Shown in pieces: positions 8,201 through 17,080 of a DNA stretch of 64,000 nucleotides. The DNA is taken from assembly GCF_017254845.1 (NCBI RefSeq), contig NZ_JAFKCU010000001.1:310001-374000 (forward strand), written 5' to 3'. A program made the position numbers and the translations under genes. The notes below the pieces were generated by a model, which searched no databases, was not told the origin of the DNA, and saw only the letters and a program-made list of their open reading frames with translations. Positions within the stretch are counted from its first letter, which is position 1, and every line of letters begins with the position of its first letter. The stretch is from Algoriphagus pacificus. Lineage in GTDB: Bacteria > Bacteroidota > Bacteroidia > Cytophagales > Cyclobacteriaceae.

Positions 8201-10003
8201 TTAGAGAGACGTTCCTTCTATGGATTCTCCAGCTTGGGTTTGTTTTTCAAAAAGCTCTGCATATACACCTCTTTCAGCCATCAGAGATTCGTGATTCCCG
8301 CTTTCGATGATTTTGCCATCATCCAGGACAATGATCTGATCCGCTAGTTTCGCAGAAGAAACTCTATGTGAAATAATCACTGAAGTCCTGTTTTTCATGA
8401 TCTTTTTCAAGGCATTCAGAATCACATTTTCAGTTTTGGTGTCAACTGCCGAAAGGCAATCATCCAAAATCAGGATTTTCGGTTCTTTCGCAATGGCTCT
8501 TGCAATGGAAACCCGTTGTTTTTGCCCACCAGAAAGTGTGATACCTCTTTCGCCTAGCATGGTCTCAAACCCATTTGGGAAATCAATGATATTCTGATAG
8601 ACATCCGCATCCTGAGCAGCCTTAATAATTTTGTCTTTATCCGCGTAATCCAAACCAAACGCTATGTTATTTCCAATCGAATCTGAAAACAGAAACACAT
8701 CCTGTGGTACATAGCCAATCTGTTTTCTAAGGCTGGAAAGGTTATATTTTTCAATCGTTCTGTTATCAATCTTGATAGTTCCAGAACTAGGATCATACAT
8801 CCTCATTAGGAGGTTGGCAATGGTGGATTTTCCGGAACCTGTGGTTCCAATTATTCCCAGCGTCTGTCCGGATTGAATTTCAAAACTTACATTGTCCAAA
8901 GCTTTGATTCCTGAATCCGGATAGACAAAGCTTAGATTTTCCACCTTGATCTTCCCAGCAATTTCTGTCTCGATGTTTTCAGTGCTTAGGATGTCATTTT
9001 TCTGGTCTAAAAATTCATTGATCCGGGTTTGGGAGGCTGCTGCCCTTTGGACGATGCTTGTCACCCAACCTAAGGAAGTAACCGGCCAGGTAAGCATGTT
9101 TACGTACAAGATAAATTCCGCAATGATCCCATAACCAATCTCTCCACTGATCACTTGCATCCCGCCCACATACACGGTAATGATTGTAGAAATACCCACC
9201 AAAGCCATAATGATTGGGAAAAACAATGCATTCACTCGAGTCAAGCGAATGGATTTAATCTTATAATCTTCACTGGCATCTGTAAAATCCCTGGCGCTAT
9301 CCTCTTCCCTTACAAATGCTTTGATTACCCGGATTCCTGAGAAAGCTTCCTGAACAAAAGTGCTCAGCCCTGAAAGACTCCTTTGTATTTTTTCGGAACG
9401 CTCATTGATCAGATTATTCACAAAGTAAATACTCAAAGAAAGTACCGGCAGAGGCAATAGAGAATACAATGTCAATTCAGGATTGACAGAAATCATGTAG
9501 GTGATTACCAAAGGAAACAGGATCAACAAATTCAATCCGTACATAATGGCTGGACCAAGATACATTCTCACCCGGCTGACATCTTCTGTTATCCTGGCCA
9601 TTAAATCTCCTGTACTGTTTTTCCTGTAAAAGCTGAGAGGAAGGTTTTGATAATGTTCAAAAATTTCGTTTTTCATGTCGTATTCGATTCTTCGCGACAT
9701 GATGATGATTGTCTGGCGGATCAAAAAGAGGAAAAAACCTCTCAACAAAGCCATGACAAGGATCAGTATTCCAAAAACAAATACGAATTGAAGGAAAATT
9801 TCTCTTGCATTTTCACCCGATCCACCGAGCTCCAAAGGCTTAAAAATAGAAAAACTCTCAACCACATAATCTATGGCAAGTCTGACTAACTGCGCAGGGA
9901 TAATTACGAAAATATTGGATATCACCGTAAATACTATCCCCAAAAGCAATAAGCCCTTGTATTTGTACAAATACTTATTAAGTCTCCAAAGTGGTTTCAC
10001 CAA
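8201..10003 (-). CDS. ABC exporter, fused permease and ATPase (MsbA/MDR type)
   Basis: 600 residues: six membrane segments in the first ~320 (ABC transporter type 1 domain), then a nucleotide-binding domain (about 340-585). ATPase motifs are complete: Walker A GTTGSGKST, signature LSGGQKQR, Walker B ILILDDCLSAVD and the switch histidine in ISHR. This architecture is a half-transporter that works as a homo- or heterodimer and exports lipids, drugs or peptides. The substrate cannot be told from sequence; MsbA-like lipid flipping or multidrug export are both possible. Encoded alone, transcribed away from the leucine dehydrogenase gene. Confidence 0.93.
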   Translation of the reverse strand: MVKPLWRLNKYLYKYKGLLLLGIVFTVISNIFVIIPAQLVRLAIDYVVESFSIFKPLELGGSGENAREIFLQFVFVFGILILVMALLRGFFLFLIRQTIIIMSRRIEYDMKNEIFEHYQNLPLSFYRKNSTGDLMARITEDVSRVRMYLGPAIMYGLNLLILFPLVITYMISVNPELTLYSLLPLPVLSLSIYFVNNLINERSEKIQRSLSGLSTFVQEAFSGIRVIKAFVREEDSARDFTDASEDYKIKSIRLTRVNALFFPIIMALVGISTIITVYVGGMQVISGEIGYGIIAEFILYVNMLTWPVTSLGWVTSIVQRAAASQTRINEFLDQKNDILSTENIETEIAGKIKVENLSFVYPDSGIKALDNVSFEIQSGQTLGIIGTTGSGKSTIANLLMRMYDPSSGTIKIDNRTIEKYNLSSLRKQIGYVPQDVFLFSDSIGNNIAFGLDYADKDKIIKAAQDADVYQNIIDFPNGFETMLGERGITLSGGQKQRVSIARAIAKEPKILILDDCLSAVDTKTENVILNALKKIMKNRTSVIISHRVSSAKLADQIIVLDDGKIIESGNHESLMAERGVYAELFEKQTQAGESIEGTSL

Positions 10004-10056
10004 ATAAAAATTTTAAAATCAAGAAATATGTTTGCAGAAACTAGATATATTAATCC

Positions 10057-10086
10057 TTTGATGGCCAATAAAAGTATTTAATTTTG
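10057..10086 (+). promoter_or_regulatory. Bacteroidota-type promoter for leucine dehydrogenase
   Basis: TTTG at 10057-10060, 18-base spacer, then taattttg (TAnnTTTG) at 10079-10086, 62 bases before the start at 10148. This is one of the best matches to the -33/-7 consensus in the window. Confidence 0.7.
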
Positions 10087-10147
10087 TATCGGCCTTTTCA
10101 TTGAGGTTAAGTCCCAAATATAACACATTCTAAAAAGCTAAGTTCAC

Positions 10148-11248
10148 ATGTACGAGATTAAAGCTACCGAAACTGTGCGTGAAGGCTCCATCTTTGGACA
10201 AATCAGCACCATGAACCACGAGCAAGTCGTGATTTGTCATGATCAACCAACCGGTTTAAAAGCAATTATTGGGATTCATAACACCATTCTGGGGCCAGCT
10301 TTGGGAGGCACAAGAATGTGGCCATATACCTCAGAGGCGGAAGCTATTACCGATGTTTTGAGATTATCCAGAGGCATGACTTTTAAAAACTCTCTGGCAG
10401 GATTGAATCTTGGCGGTGGAAAAGCAGTCATCCTTGGAAACCCTTCTTTGAAAAATGAGGCATTCCTAAGAAGATTCGGAAGATTCATCGAAAGCTTAGG
10501 CGGTAGATACGTCACTGCAGAAGATGTGAACATGAATACTTCAGACATGGAGTACATCAGAATGGAAACCCGTCACGTAGCCGGATTACCTGAAATCAAA
10601 GGTGGTTCTGGAGATCCATCCCCTGTAACTGCTTACGGAACCTACATGGGAATGAAAGCAGCTGCAAAAAAAGCTTTTGGTTCTGATTCCTTGGAAGGAA
10701 AAAAAATCGGAGTTCAGGGTGTAGGCCAAGTGGGTAAATATCTGATCGAATATTTGGTGAAAGAAGGTGCTGAGGTCATGATCACAGACATCTTTGAAGA
10801 CAAGCTCAAGCAGGTAGCGAAAAACACTGGAGCTACAGTAGTAGATCCTACTGTTATTTATGATCTGGATATGGATATTTATGCCCCATGTGCCCTTGGA
10901 GCCACAATCAACGATGAAACCATCGACAGATTAAAGTGTAAAGTGATTGCCGGAGCTGCCAACAACCAATTAAAAGATGAGGCCAAACATGGCCAGATTT
11001 TATTGGAAAAAGGAATTGTATATGCTCCTGACTTTTTGATCAACGCCGGTGGTGTAATCAATGTAGGTGCTGAATACTTAGGAGGATTCATTAAAGAGAT
11101 TGTTTACAAACAAACTGAGAAAATATACGATACCTGTCTGGGCATTCTTGAAAAATCAGAAGCTGAAAATATTCCGGCTCAACAGGCAGCTATTGAGACT
11201 GCTAAGGCAAGAATCGAAGCGATGGGAAACGTTAAACTTCCGTTTTAA
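10148..11248 (+). CDS. Leucine-type amino acid dehydrogenase (Glu/Leu/Phe/Val family)
   Basis: 366 residues, the length of leucine/valine dehydrogenases rather than glutamate dehydrogenase (~450). The substrate-binding lysine motif GGGKAVI is at about residues 89-95 (Lys92), the upstream GGTRMWPY segment is typical of leucine dehydrogenases, and a NAD-binding GVGQVGKYL motif lies at about 195. The enzyme reversibly deaminates branched-chain amino acids to 2-oxo acids with NAD. It has its own promoter (10057-10086) and terminator (11271-11296), so it is a single-gene unit. Substrate preference (Leu versus Val or Phe) cannot be fixed from the sequence. Confidence 0.92.
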   Translation: MYEIKATETVREGSIFGQISTMNHEQVVICHDQPTGLKAIIGIHNTILGPALGGTRMWPYTSEAEAITDVLRLSRGMTFKNSLAGLNLGGGKAVILGNPSLKNEAFLRRFGRFIESLGGRYVTAEDVNMNTSDMEYIRMETRHVAGLPEIKGGSGDPSPVTAYGTYMGMKAAAKKAFGSDSLEGKKIGVQGVGQVGKYLIEYLVKEGAEVMITDIFEDKLKQVAKNTGATVVDPTVIYDLDMDIYAPCALGATINDETIDRLKCKVIAGAANNQLKDEAKHGQILLEKGIVYAPDFLINAGGVINVGAEYLGGFIKEIVYKQTEKIYDTCLGILEKSEAENIPAQQAAIETAKARIEAMGNVKLPF

Positions 11249-11270
11249 AGTATAAACCAACTTATTAAAC

Positions 11271-11296
11271 ACCACCGAAAAGCGATTTTCGGTGGT
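11271..11296 (+). terminator. Intrinsic terminator after leucine dehydrogenase
   Basis: Arms accaccgaaaa and ttttcggtggt around a gcga loop, followed by a T-run (11296-11302). Confidence 0.9.
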
Positions 11297-11339
11297 TTTT
11301 TTGTCTATAAAGTCATGGGTATAGCCCATTCAAATTGCC

Positions 11340-11347
11340 TATATTTG
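11340..11347 (+). promoter_or_regulatory. Putative -7 promoter element for nusB operon
   Basis: tatatttg is a perfect TAnnTTTG match, 18 bases before the nusB start at 11366, implying a very short leader. No clear -33 box was seen. Confidence 0.45.
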
Positions 11348-11365
11348 CAACTCCATTTCTAAGAT

Positions 11366-12550
11366 ATGCTAAACAGAAGAATACTAAGGGTCAAGGCTTT
11401 CCAAAACCTCTACGCTTATGAGCAATGTAAAGGATCAAACCTCAACTTGGCCAAAGATTTCATCAAAGAATCTTTTTTACCTGATCTCAACAGTATGGAG
11501 GTTCAGGATAAAGTTGCCTTAAATAAAGAAGCAGAAGAGGCTTTAAAGTTATTTGATGAGAATCTGGGAAATACACAGGCACTCAGTTCAAGTGATGCAA
11601 GTCCCAAAATCAAAAAGGTAGTCTTAGATGCTTTGAAACAATTTAAGCTTGCCAATGAAAAGGATCGAGAGTTCCTTTTGAAAAATATGGTGACTTCAGC
11701 TGAGCGAATTCCTCAGCTTTATTTATTGGCGATTCAGTTGCTACAGGCATTTGCAGCTCATGTTGGAAAAGAATTTGAGAAAAAGAGAAAATTCAATGGT
11801 GATGATCCGGCAGGATTTGCAAATGAATTGAATCTTGCCAACAATAAAGTCTTGAAGCATATCCGCGAATCGGCTTCGTACAATGCTGCAGTGGCAAGAA
11901 ACAATGCAAATCTGGACGACCTCGAACTTGAAATCAGAGAGTGGTACAGAGATTACGTAAAACCGTCTGAGGAATATCAGGTGTATTTGAAAGTTACCAA
12001 TCCTACCTTAGAGCAGGATTTTGAAGCAGCGGACGATATTTTGAAAAAGATCATTTTCAAAAATGAAGTCATGTTGAATTACTTTTCAGAAAAAGATCTG
12101 AACTGGACTGAAAACAAATCTGTTGTTAGAAGTCTGGCTTCCAAGGTGTTGAAAAATGCAGCATTACTAGATGAGGCAGAAAGCAGTAACCTTCCGGAGA
12201 TTGCAATGAACTGGGACGAGGATAAGGAGTTTTTTCAAAATATCTTTAACTTCACCATTGAAAATGATGCCGAAAGCAAAGCATTGATCTCTCAAAAAAC
12301 CAAAAACTGGGACATCGAAAGGCTTGCTTTTACAGATAAAATCATCATTTCTATGGCACTTGCAGAAATGAAAAATTTCCCAAGTATCCCAGTGAAAGTG
12401 AGTATTAATGAATACATTGATATCTCAAAAACATACAGTACGCCCAAGAGCAAGCAATTTGTGAATGGATTACTGGATGTCATGTCAAAAGAATTAACCG
12501 AAAGTGGCAAAATCCGTAAAAGCGGAAGAGGCCTTTTGGACAATAAATAA
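11366..12550 (+). CDS. nusB: Transcription antitermination protein NusB, long form
   Basis: 394 residues, more than twice the ~140 of E. coli NusB. The N-terminus begins MLNRRILRVKAFQNLYAYEQ, the usual NusB helix 1, but the main NusB fold is at the C-terminus (about 265-385), where DRLAFTDKI-like and VKVSINEYIDISKTYSTPKS segments match the family. NusB with NusE/S10 binds boxA RNA and promotes rRNA antitermination. The long helical insert seems typical of Bacteroidota NusB, from memory. First gene of the run nusB - ytxH-like - DUF1573 - yajC - ybbR-like - coaE, all closely spaced. Confidence 0.9.
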   Translation: MLNRRILRVKAFQNLYAYEQCKGSNLNLAKDFIKESFLPDLNSMEVQDKVALNKEAEEALKLFDENLGNTQALSSSDASPKIKKVVLDALKQFKLANEKDREFLLKNMVTSAERIPQLYLLAIQLLQAFAAHVGKEFEKKRKFNGDDPAGFANELNLANNKVLKHIRESASYNAAVARNNANLDDLELEIREWYRDYVKPSEEYQVYLKVTNPTLEQDFEAADDILKKIIFKNEVMLNYFSEKDLNWTENKSVVRSLASKVLKNAALLDEAESSNLPEIAMNWDEDKEFFQNIFNFTIENDAESKALISQKTKNWDIERLAFTDKIIISMALAEMKNFPSIPVKVSINEYIDISKTYSTPKSKQFVNGLLDVMSKELTESGKIRKSGRGLLDNK

Positions 12551-12557
12551 AAATATT

Positions 12558-12866
12558 ATGAGCAATAACAGTAGTAGCAACTCATTCCTAGCATTTTTGG
12601 TTGGCGCCGGTGTCGGTGCTGCATTGGGAATACTTTTTGCACCAGATGCAGGAGAAAATACCCGTGACCGTCTGACTTTCAAACTTTCAAAGTATAAGAA
12701 AGAATTAGAGGATCTGATCAGCGAATTAGTGGAAGGAAAAGAAACACATTTGAATGAGGCAAAAACCGAAGGTAAGCGTGTGATTTCTGAAGCAAAAAAC
12801 AAAGCTGAGAATCTTTTGAACGACGTAAATAAACTAATCGATCAAATAAACCAAGGAGACAATTAA
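12558..12866 (+). CDS. YtxH-like small membrane-anchored protein
   Basis: 102 residues from the ATG at 12558. The frame is open back to 12504 but that part overlaps the nusB end. A glycine-rich membrane segment (about 9-29, FLVGAGVGAALGILFAPDAG) is followed by a charged helix up to the C-terminus. The GxxxGxxxGxLFAPxxG pattern is the YtxH family signature, annotated as general stress or gas-vesicle-like protein. Function is not known; the helix probably faces the cytoplasm. It sits 7 bases after nusB and 1 base before the DUF1573 gene. Confidence 0.85.
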   Translation: MSNNSSSNSFLAFLVGAGVGAALGILFAPDAGENTRDRLTFKLSKYKKELEDLISELVEGKETHLNEAKTEGKRVISEAKNKAENLLNDVNKLIDQINQGDN

Positions 12867-12867
12867 T

Positions 12868-13410
12868 ATGAAAATCAACATGTTAAGTGCTGCTGCTCTA
12901 TCCCTTTGCCTTGCCTTGGGAACAGCTTGTAGCCAAAAAAACGACCAAGAGGCTAAAATAAAGGCTCTTGAAGAGAAGATCGCTGCTCTTGAGACAAGCA
13001 ATACTTCTGTGACACCAGTGAATGCGCTGGCTTCTCAGGCTGCAGATCCAAGTACTTTGGGTCAGTTCCAGTTTCCAGAAATGGAATATGATTTTGGTGC
13101 TATCAAAGAAGGTCAGATCATTGAGCATGAATTTACGTTTACCAACAGCGGTCAAGCGCCATTAGTTATTTCTAACATTACTGCATCCTGCGGATGTACT
13201 ACACCTGATTGGACCAAAACTCCAATTAAACCAGGAGAAGAAGGTTATGTAAAAGTAGTGTTCAACTCTACCGCTAAATCAGGTTCTCAAGCTCCTACAG
13301 TGAGTATCCAGGCCAACACAAACCCAACTGTTACCCGATTGAGAATGAAAGGTACAGTTACTCCAAAAAATGCAACCGGTGTGGCTCCAGTAGGCCCAGT
13401 TAAAAAATAA
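12868..13410 (+). CDS. DUF1573 lipoprotein
   Basis: 180 residues. The signal peptide ends in a lipobox LGTAC (cysteine about residue 21), so it should be a lipoprotein. A short coiled coil follows (about 28-46), then an Ig-like DUF1573 domain (about 70-165) with the typical YDFGAIKEG, TNSGQAPLVI and ASCGCTTPDW motifs. DUF1573 is very common in Bacteroidota; its biochemical role is unknown. Position in the nusB-coaE run suggests a housekeeping role. Probably at the inner face of the outer membrane or at the inner membrane; sorting cannot be read with confidence. Confidence 0.88.
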   Translation: MKINMLSAAALSLCLALGTACSQKNDQEAKIKALEEKIAALETSNTSVTPVNALASQAADPSTLGQFQFPEMEYDFGAIKEGQIIEHEFTFTNSGQAPLVISNITASCGCTTPDWTKTPIKPGEEGYVKVVFNSTAKSGSQAPTVSIQANTNPTVTRLRMKGTVTPKNATGVAPVGPVKK

Positions 13411-13412
13411 AC

Positions 13413-13730
13413 ATGATTTCTACAGTATTGGCACAAGCCGCCGCAGGTGGTGGCGGCATCCTCGGACAAGTTTTCCTGTTCGGTTCTATTATTCTGATTA
13501 TGTACTTTTTCATGATCAGACCTCAGCAGAAAAAACAAAAGGAAAGCAAAAAATTTATTGAAGAAATCAAAAAAGGAGATGCAGTAGTGACCATTGGTGG
13601 GCTTCACGGAAAAGTGAGCAGCGTGGAAACAGATACTGTAGTCCTTGAACTAGATAGAGGGTTGAAAGTAACTGTTGAGAAATCAGCTATTTCTTTAGAC
13701 TTCTCTAAGAAAACAACTACAAGTAAATAA
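13413..13730 (+). CDS. yajC: Sec translocon accessory protein YajC
   Basis: 105 residues: an N-terminal membrane helix (about 15-33), then the conserved FMIRPQQKKQKE motif and the IKKGDAVVTIGGLHGKV segment of the YajC family. YajC associates with SecDF-YidC at the inner membrane and helps protein export. Two bases separate it from the DUF1573 stop. The typical secDF neighbours are absent; a ybbR-like gene follows instead. Confidence 0.93.
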   Translation: MISTVLAQAAAGGGGILGQVFLFGSIILIMYFFMIRPQQKKQKESKKFIEEIKKGDAVVTIGGLHGKVSSVETDTVVLELDRGLKVTVEKSAISLDFSKKTTTSK

Positions 13731-13738
13731 ATTGAATT

Positions 13739-14704
13739 TTGCCGGAAACTAAAAAATCCTCCAAAGGGATTTCTCCTAAAAAACTCTCTGATCTAAAAGT
13801 GGTAGTCCTCTGCATTGCAGCAGCTACCACTTTTTGGATTTTAAACGCCCTTAATAAGGACGATTACAATACCATTGTGGATTTTCCGATTGAGATAGTT
13901 TACGATGAAGAAGACTACATGCCTGTCAAAAAATTACCGGCAAGTATTCAGATTGAAATAAATGGAAATGGCTGGGATTTATTGAGAAAGTACTTCAACA
14001 TCAATGAGAGCCCTTTTCCCATCAACTTAGAGAATCCGGCAGAAAGAAATTATGTTTTGACAAGCGACCTGAAAAGACCTCTTGGTGAATTTTTAAGTCC
14101 TACCCAATTGATTTCTGTCTTGGAAGATTCCATCTCTTACCAGATTGATGCCATCAAAACCATCAAACTTGTTCCTAAGTTGGATTCATTGAGTTATTCT
14201 TTGGCAAAGAACCACAGAATATTAGACGACATTACCTTCACTCCTACTACTATATCTTTGAAGGGACCAACCTCCGTTTTAGAAAAGTTTGATGGCACTT
14301 ATCCTGTTCAGCTCAACGAGAATAAAATCACAGAAAATGTGAATAAGAACTTGACCTTGGAGGTGCCAGAAAATCTAGAAAATGTAATTTCTTTGGTCGA
14401 AGACCAAATCAATGTTCAATTCGAGGTGATTAGTTTCTTAGAGGGAAACAAACGACTCAAGGTGAAAAAAATCAATTTCCCTAGAACAGTAACGATGGAA
14501 AATGAAGAAGTCACCATCATGATGAGTTATTTGGTGGATGGTAGAAAGGTGAATGAGTTGAAAGACTTGGAATTTGAGGCCATCCTTGACTATTCGAAAA
14601 GAAACAGAGAAGACAGTACTATCAATGTGGTGGTAAAACCTATGCCGGATTATCTGGAACAGGTAAAAGTTACCCCAGAAATCATCAAACTCAAGTATGA
14701 GTAA
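13739..14704 (+). CDS. YbbR-like domain protein, TTG start
   Basis: 321 residues with one N-terminal membrane segment (about 20-40) and an extracytoplasmic part made of YbbR-like beta repeats (about 45-120, 135-215, 220-320). YbbR proteins in other bacteria stimulate the diadenylate cyclase CdaA; no cdaA is next to this one. The start must be TTG at 13739: an in-frame stop lies at 13733-13735 and the next ATG is 60 codons in, beyond the membrane helix. The 3' end overlaps coaE by 8 bases. Family assignment is from repeat pattern and context, moderately sure. Confidence 0.75.
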   Translation: MPETKKSSKGISPKKLSDLKVVVLCIAAATTFWILNALNKDDYNTIVDFPIEIVYDEEDYMPVKKLPASIQIEINGNGWDLLRKYFNINESPFPINLENPAERNYVLTSDLKRPLGEFLSPTQLISVLEDSISYQIDAIKTIKLVPKLDSLSYSLAKNHRILDDITFTPTTISLKGPTSVLEKFDGTYPVQLNENKITENVNKNLTLEVPENLENVISLVEDQINVQFEVISFLEGNKRLKVKKINFPRTVTMENEEVTIMMSYLVDGRKVNELKDLEFEAILDYSKRNREDSTINVVVKPMPDYLEQVKVTPEIIKLKYE

Positions 14705-15305
14705 AGTCACTCCAAAACTGGTTGGGCTTACCGGTGGAATTGGTTCAGGAAAATCTACCGTTGCAAAAATTTTTGAAATCTTGGGTATACCTGTCTATTA
14801 TGCGGATGCCAGGGCAAAGTGGCTAATGGCTCACGACCCCGCATTAACGGCAAAAATCAAATCAGCTTTTGGAGAGGAATCGTATCTTGAAGACGGCTCA
14901 GTCAATCGAGCTTACTTGTCTAAAAAAGTCTTCTCAGACCCGGAAAAGGTAAAACTTATTAATTCATTTGTTCATCCAGCCGTAGGTTCAGATTTCAAAA
15001 ACTGGGCTTCTTCACAGACAAGTTCTTATGTATTAAAGGAGGCTGCCTTGATTTTTGAAACAGGCAGTTTTAAAGAATTGGATTTTGTAATTAATGTCAG
15101 TTCACCTCTTAAAGTAAGAATCGCTAGAGTATTGATGCGTGATAGTCATCGAACCGAAGAACAACTCAACCAAATTATTGATCAGCAACTTCCTGACGAA
15201 GAAAAAAATGAAAGATCTGATTTTGTAATCAAAAATGTGGACAATAAACTTTTGATTCCCCAGGTATTAAAAGTGCATCAGAGTTTGATCTCTTCAGACA
15301 ATTAA
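14697..15305 (+). CDS. coaE: Dephospho-CoA kinase
   Basis: 202 residues, standard length. P-loop GLTGGIGSGKST at about 9-20, the DARAKWLM segment, and the EAALIFETG motif near residue 117 are all typical of CoaE. It phosphorylates dephospho-CoA to CoA with ATP, the last step of coenzyme A synthesis in the cytoplasm. Translationally coupled to the ybbR-like gene (8-base overlap). Last gene of the nusB run. Confidence 0.95.
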   Translation: MSKVTPKLVGLTGGIGSGKSTVAKIFEILGIPVYYADARAKWLMAHDPALTAKIKSAFGEESYLEDGSVNRAYLSKKVFSDPEKVKLINSFVHPAVGSDFKNWASSQTSSYVLKEAALIFETGSFKELDFVINVSSPLKVRIARVLMRDSHRTEEQLNQIIDQQLPDEEKNERSDFVIKNVDNKLLIPQVLKVHQSLISSDN

Positions 15306-15318
15306 GCATTCTGCTTAA
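15302..15318 (+). terminator. Probable terminator overlapping the coaE stop
   Basis: 7-bp stem ttaagca / tgcttaa with a 3-base loop, followed after two A and a C by T6 (15322-15327). AT-rich and short, so weaker than the others. Confidence 0.5.
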
Positions 15319-15336
15319 AACTTTTTTAAATTTTCT

Positions 15337-15762
15337 CTACAGCTTTTTCTCAGACCAACTCTTATTGACAATTTTCCACTGTCCATCAATTTTCATCAAA
15401 GTCAAAAAATCATAATAATAAATCCCTGGCCAATACAATTCTGTTTCCACTGAGGCAGCATTACCCTGCACACGTATCGAAACAATTTCATTTTTATGGG
15501 TTGCCGGATCCCGAGGCTCTCCTTTGCTTGTCGCTTCAGCCCAAGTATCAAAAGTCGTCAGTGTAAAATCCTCTCCTCGATATCCAATTAGCCTAGCCTC
15601 AGGGATAAACGCTTGTCTCAATTTTGCTTTATCCCGCATCATCATCCCGTCGAAATAAAGCTGGACTGTTTCGGAAATAGCTTCTCGATCATTTGTTGAT
15701 TGGGCGATTGCTAGCTCAAAGCAACTGTAAAAAAGTAAAATTGTAAGGATGGTAGTTTTCAT
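15337..15762 (-). CDS. Secreted NTF2-like (nuclear transport factor 2 family) protein
   Basis: About 141 residues from the ATG at 15762, which gives a clean signal peptide ending at the ELAIAQS segment; an upstream in-frame ATG (15831) would put 23 extra residues before it. The rest is an NTF2/SnoaL-like cone fold: an N-terminal helix (REAISETVQLYFDGMM), then beta strands ending in LMKIDGQWKIVNKSWSEK, the usual ending of this family. Such proteins often bind small molecules, some are isomerases; no specific function can be assigned. It is convergent with coaE. Confidence 0.78.
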   Translation of the reverse strand: MKTTILTILLFYSCFELAIAQSTNDREAISETVQLYFDGMMMRDKAKLRQAFIPEARLIGYRGEDFTLTTFDTWAEATSKGEPRDPATHKNEIVSIRVQGNAASVETELYWPGIYYYDFLTLMKIDGQWKIVNKSWSEKKL

Positions 15763-15893
15763 GATGACGATTTTTATTTCCTGAGTCAGACAAATTCTCT
15801 CTACACAAATCATTCCTAGGTTCAATTTCACCCCTTAAATTTCCTTTAGCAAATAAGTCTTCCTTCCCCGATTTTTTTTTCTTTATTTCAAAG

Positions 15894-16676
15894 ATGGAAA
15901 ATATCCAAAAGCTGAGAACCGTCAATGTGACCCGATACATTCTCCCTTTGCGAGAAGGAGGTTCTTTGCCTGCTTTGGCAGATGCAGATGATGGCTTCAA
16001 ATACGTCCTCAAGTTCAGAGGGGCTGGACAACGCGAAAAAGCACTGATCTCAGAATTTTTGGGAGGTGAGATCGCCCGAAGATTAGGTTTAAAAGTCCCT
16101 GAATTGGTTTTTGCCAATTTGGATCCTGCTTTCGGCAGATCCGAGGGAGATGAAGAAATCCAGGATTTACTCAAAGGAAGCCAAGGCTTGAACCTGGCTT
16201 TGCATTTTCTTTCTGGAGCGATTAATTACGATGCTTTGGCCATGCAAATTGATCCTCTTTTAGCTTCAAAAATAGTATGGTTGGACATGTTGATCACCAA
16301 TGTGGACAGGACCTTCAGAAATACAAACATGCTTCTTTGGAAAAGGGAGTTATGGTTGATTGACCATGGAGCAGCTTTTCTATTTCATCATTCTTGGAAT
16401 AATTGGGAGAAAAATGCTAAAGGTCCCTTTCCAATTATCAAAAATCATGTTTTGCTCCCACAAGCAAGCCAATTGGAAGAGGCGAATGAACTATTTAAAG
16501 GTTTGCTGAATGATGACTTTTTTGAGGCCTTGGTAGCTGAAATACCCGAGGAATGGCTCCTAGCTGGAGGGGATTCTGAGGATGTTTCTGCGATACGAAA
16601 AGTATATGCAGGTTTTCTTTCGCAGCGACTTTCTTATTCTGATCAATTCACTAAAGAGGCTCAAGATGCAAGGTAA
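15894..16676 (+). CDS. HipA-family kinase without a HipB partner
   Basis: 260 residues, shorter than E. coli HipA (440) because the N-subdomain 1 is missing. Kinase-like motifs are seen: a lysine in KYVLKFRG (about residue 41), the catalytic-loop motif ITNVDRTFRNTN (about 134-145) and a metal-binding IDHGAAF (about 156-162). HipA proteins are serine/threonine kinases, some acting as toxins on a tRNA synthetase. This group lacks a DNA-binding HipB and is instead paired with DUF3037, whose gene overlaps its last 11 bases. Catalytic residues look intact. Substrate unknown. Confidence 0.82.
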   Translation: MENIQKLRTVNVTRYILPLREGGSLPALADADDGFKYVLKFRGAGQREKALISEFLGGEIARRLGLKVPELVFANLDPAFGRSEGDEEIQDLLKGSQGLNLALHFLSGAINYDALAMQIDPLLASKIVWLDMLITNVDRTFRNTNMLLWKRELWLIDHGAAFLFHHSWNNWEKNAKGPFPIIKNHVLLPQASQLEEANELFKGLLNDDFFEALVAEIPEEWLLAGGDSEDVSAIRKVYAGFLSQRLSYSDQFTKEAQDAR

Positions 16677-17049
16677 ACACTTATATGAGTATGCCGTGAT
16701 CCGGGTAGTTCCTCGTGTGGAGCGGGAGGAATTCATAAATGTTGGTGTAATTCTCTGTGATTGGAAGAATGGCTTTCTTGGCTCAAAAATTCATTTAAAT
16801 CCAGAGAAACTTCTGGCGATAGATCCGGAGGCGGATCTGGAAATGATTCAGCTCAACCTACAATCATTTGAAAAAATCTGTCAAGGAAAATCCCAAGGTG
16901 GATTAATCGCTGAGATGGATTTAGCTTCAAGATTTCGCTGGCTTACAGCTGTAAGAAGTTCAATTATTCAGACTTCAAGACCTCATAATGGGTTCAGCGA
17001 TGATTTGGAAAAAACCCTCCAAAAGCTCTTTGAAGAACAAGTTGCTTAA
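16666..17049 (+). CDS. DUF3037 protein, partner of the HipA-like kinase
   Basis: 127 residues from the ATG at 16666; the frame is open upstream but that overlaps the kinase gene. The start EYAVIRVVPRVEREEFINVG is the DUF3037 signature. The ATG lies 11 bases inside the upstream gene, with an aaagagg purine run just before it, pointing to translational coupling. From memory, DUF3037 genes are recurrently found next to HipA-like kinases; the biochemical role is unknown. Confidence 0.85.
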   Translation: MQGKHLYEYAVIRVVPRVEREEFINVGVILCDWKNGFLGSKIHLNPEKLLAIDPEADLEMIQLNLQSFEKICQGKSQGGLIAEMDLASRFRWLTAVRSSIIQTSRPHNGFSDDLEKTLQKLFEEQVA

Positions 17050-17080
17050 TTAAGAAACCTAAAACACAAGAAAAAAGACC

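Noticed and set aside
10004-10147. Search for tRNA, riboswitch or small RNA in this and the other larger gaps (37965-38163, 40446-40674, 49190-49510, 60993-61219, 62486-62981)
   Set aside because: No cloverleaf, T-loop motif or known riboswitch core was recognised by eye; only promoters and hairpins were seen.
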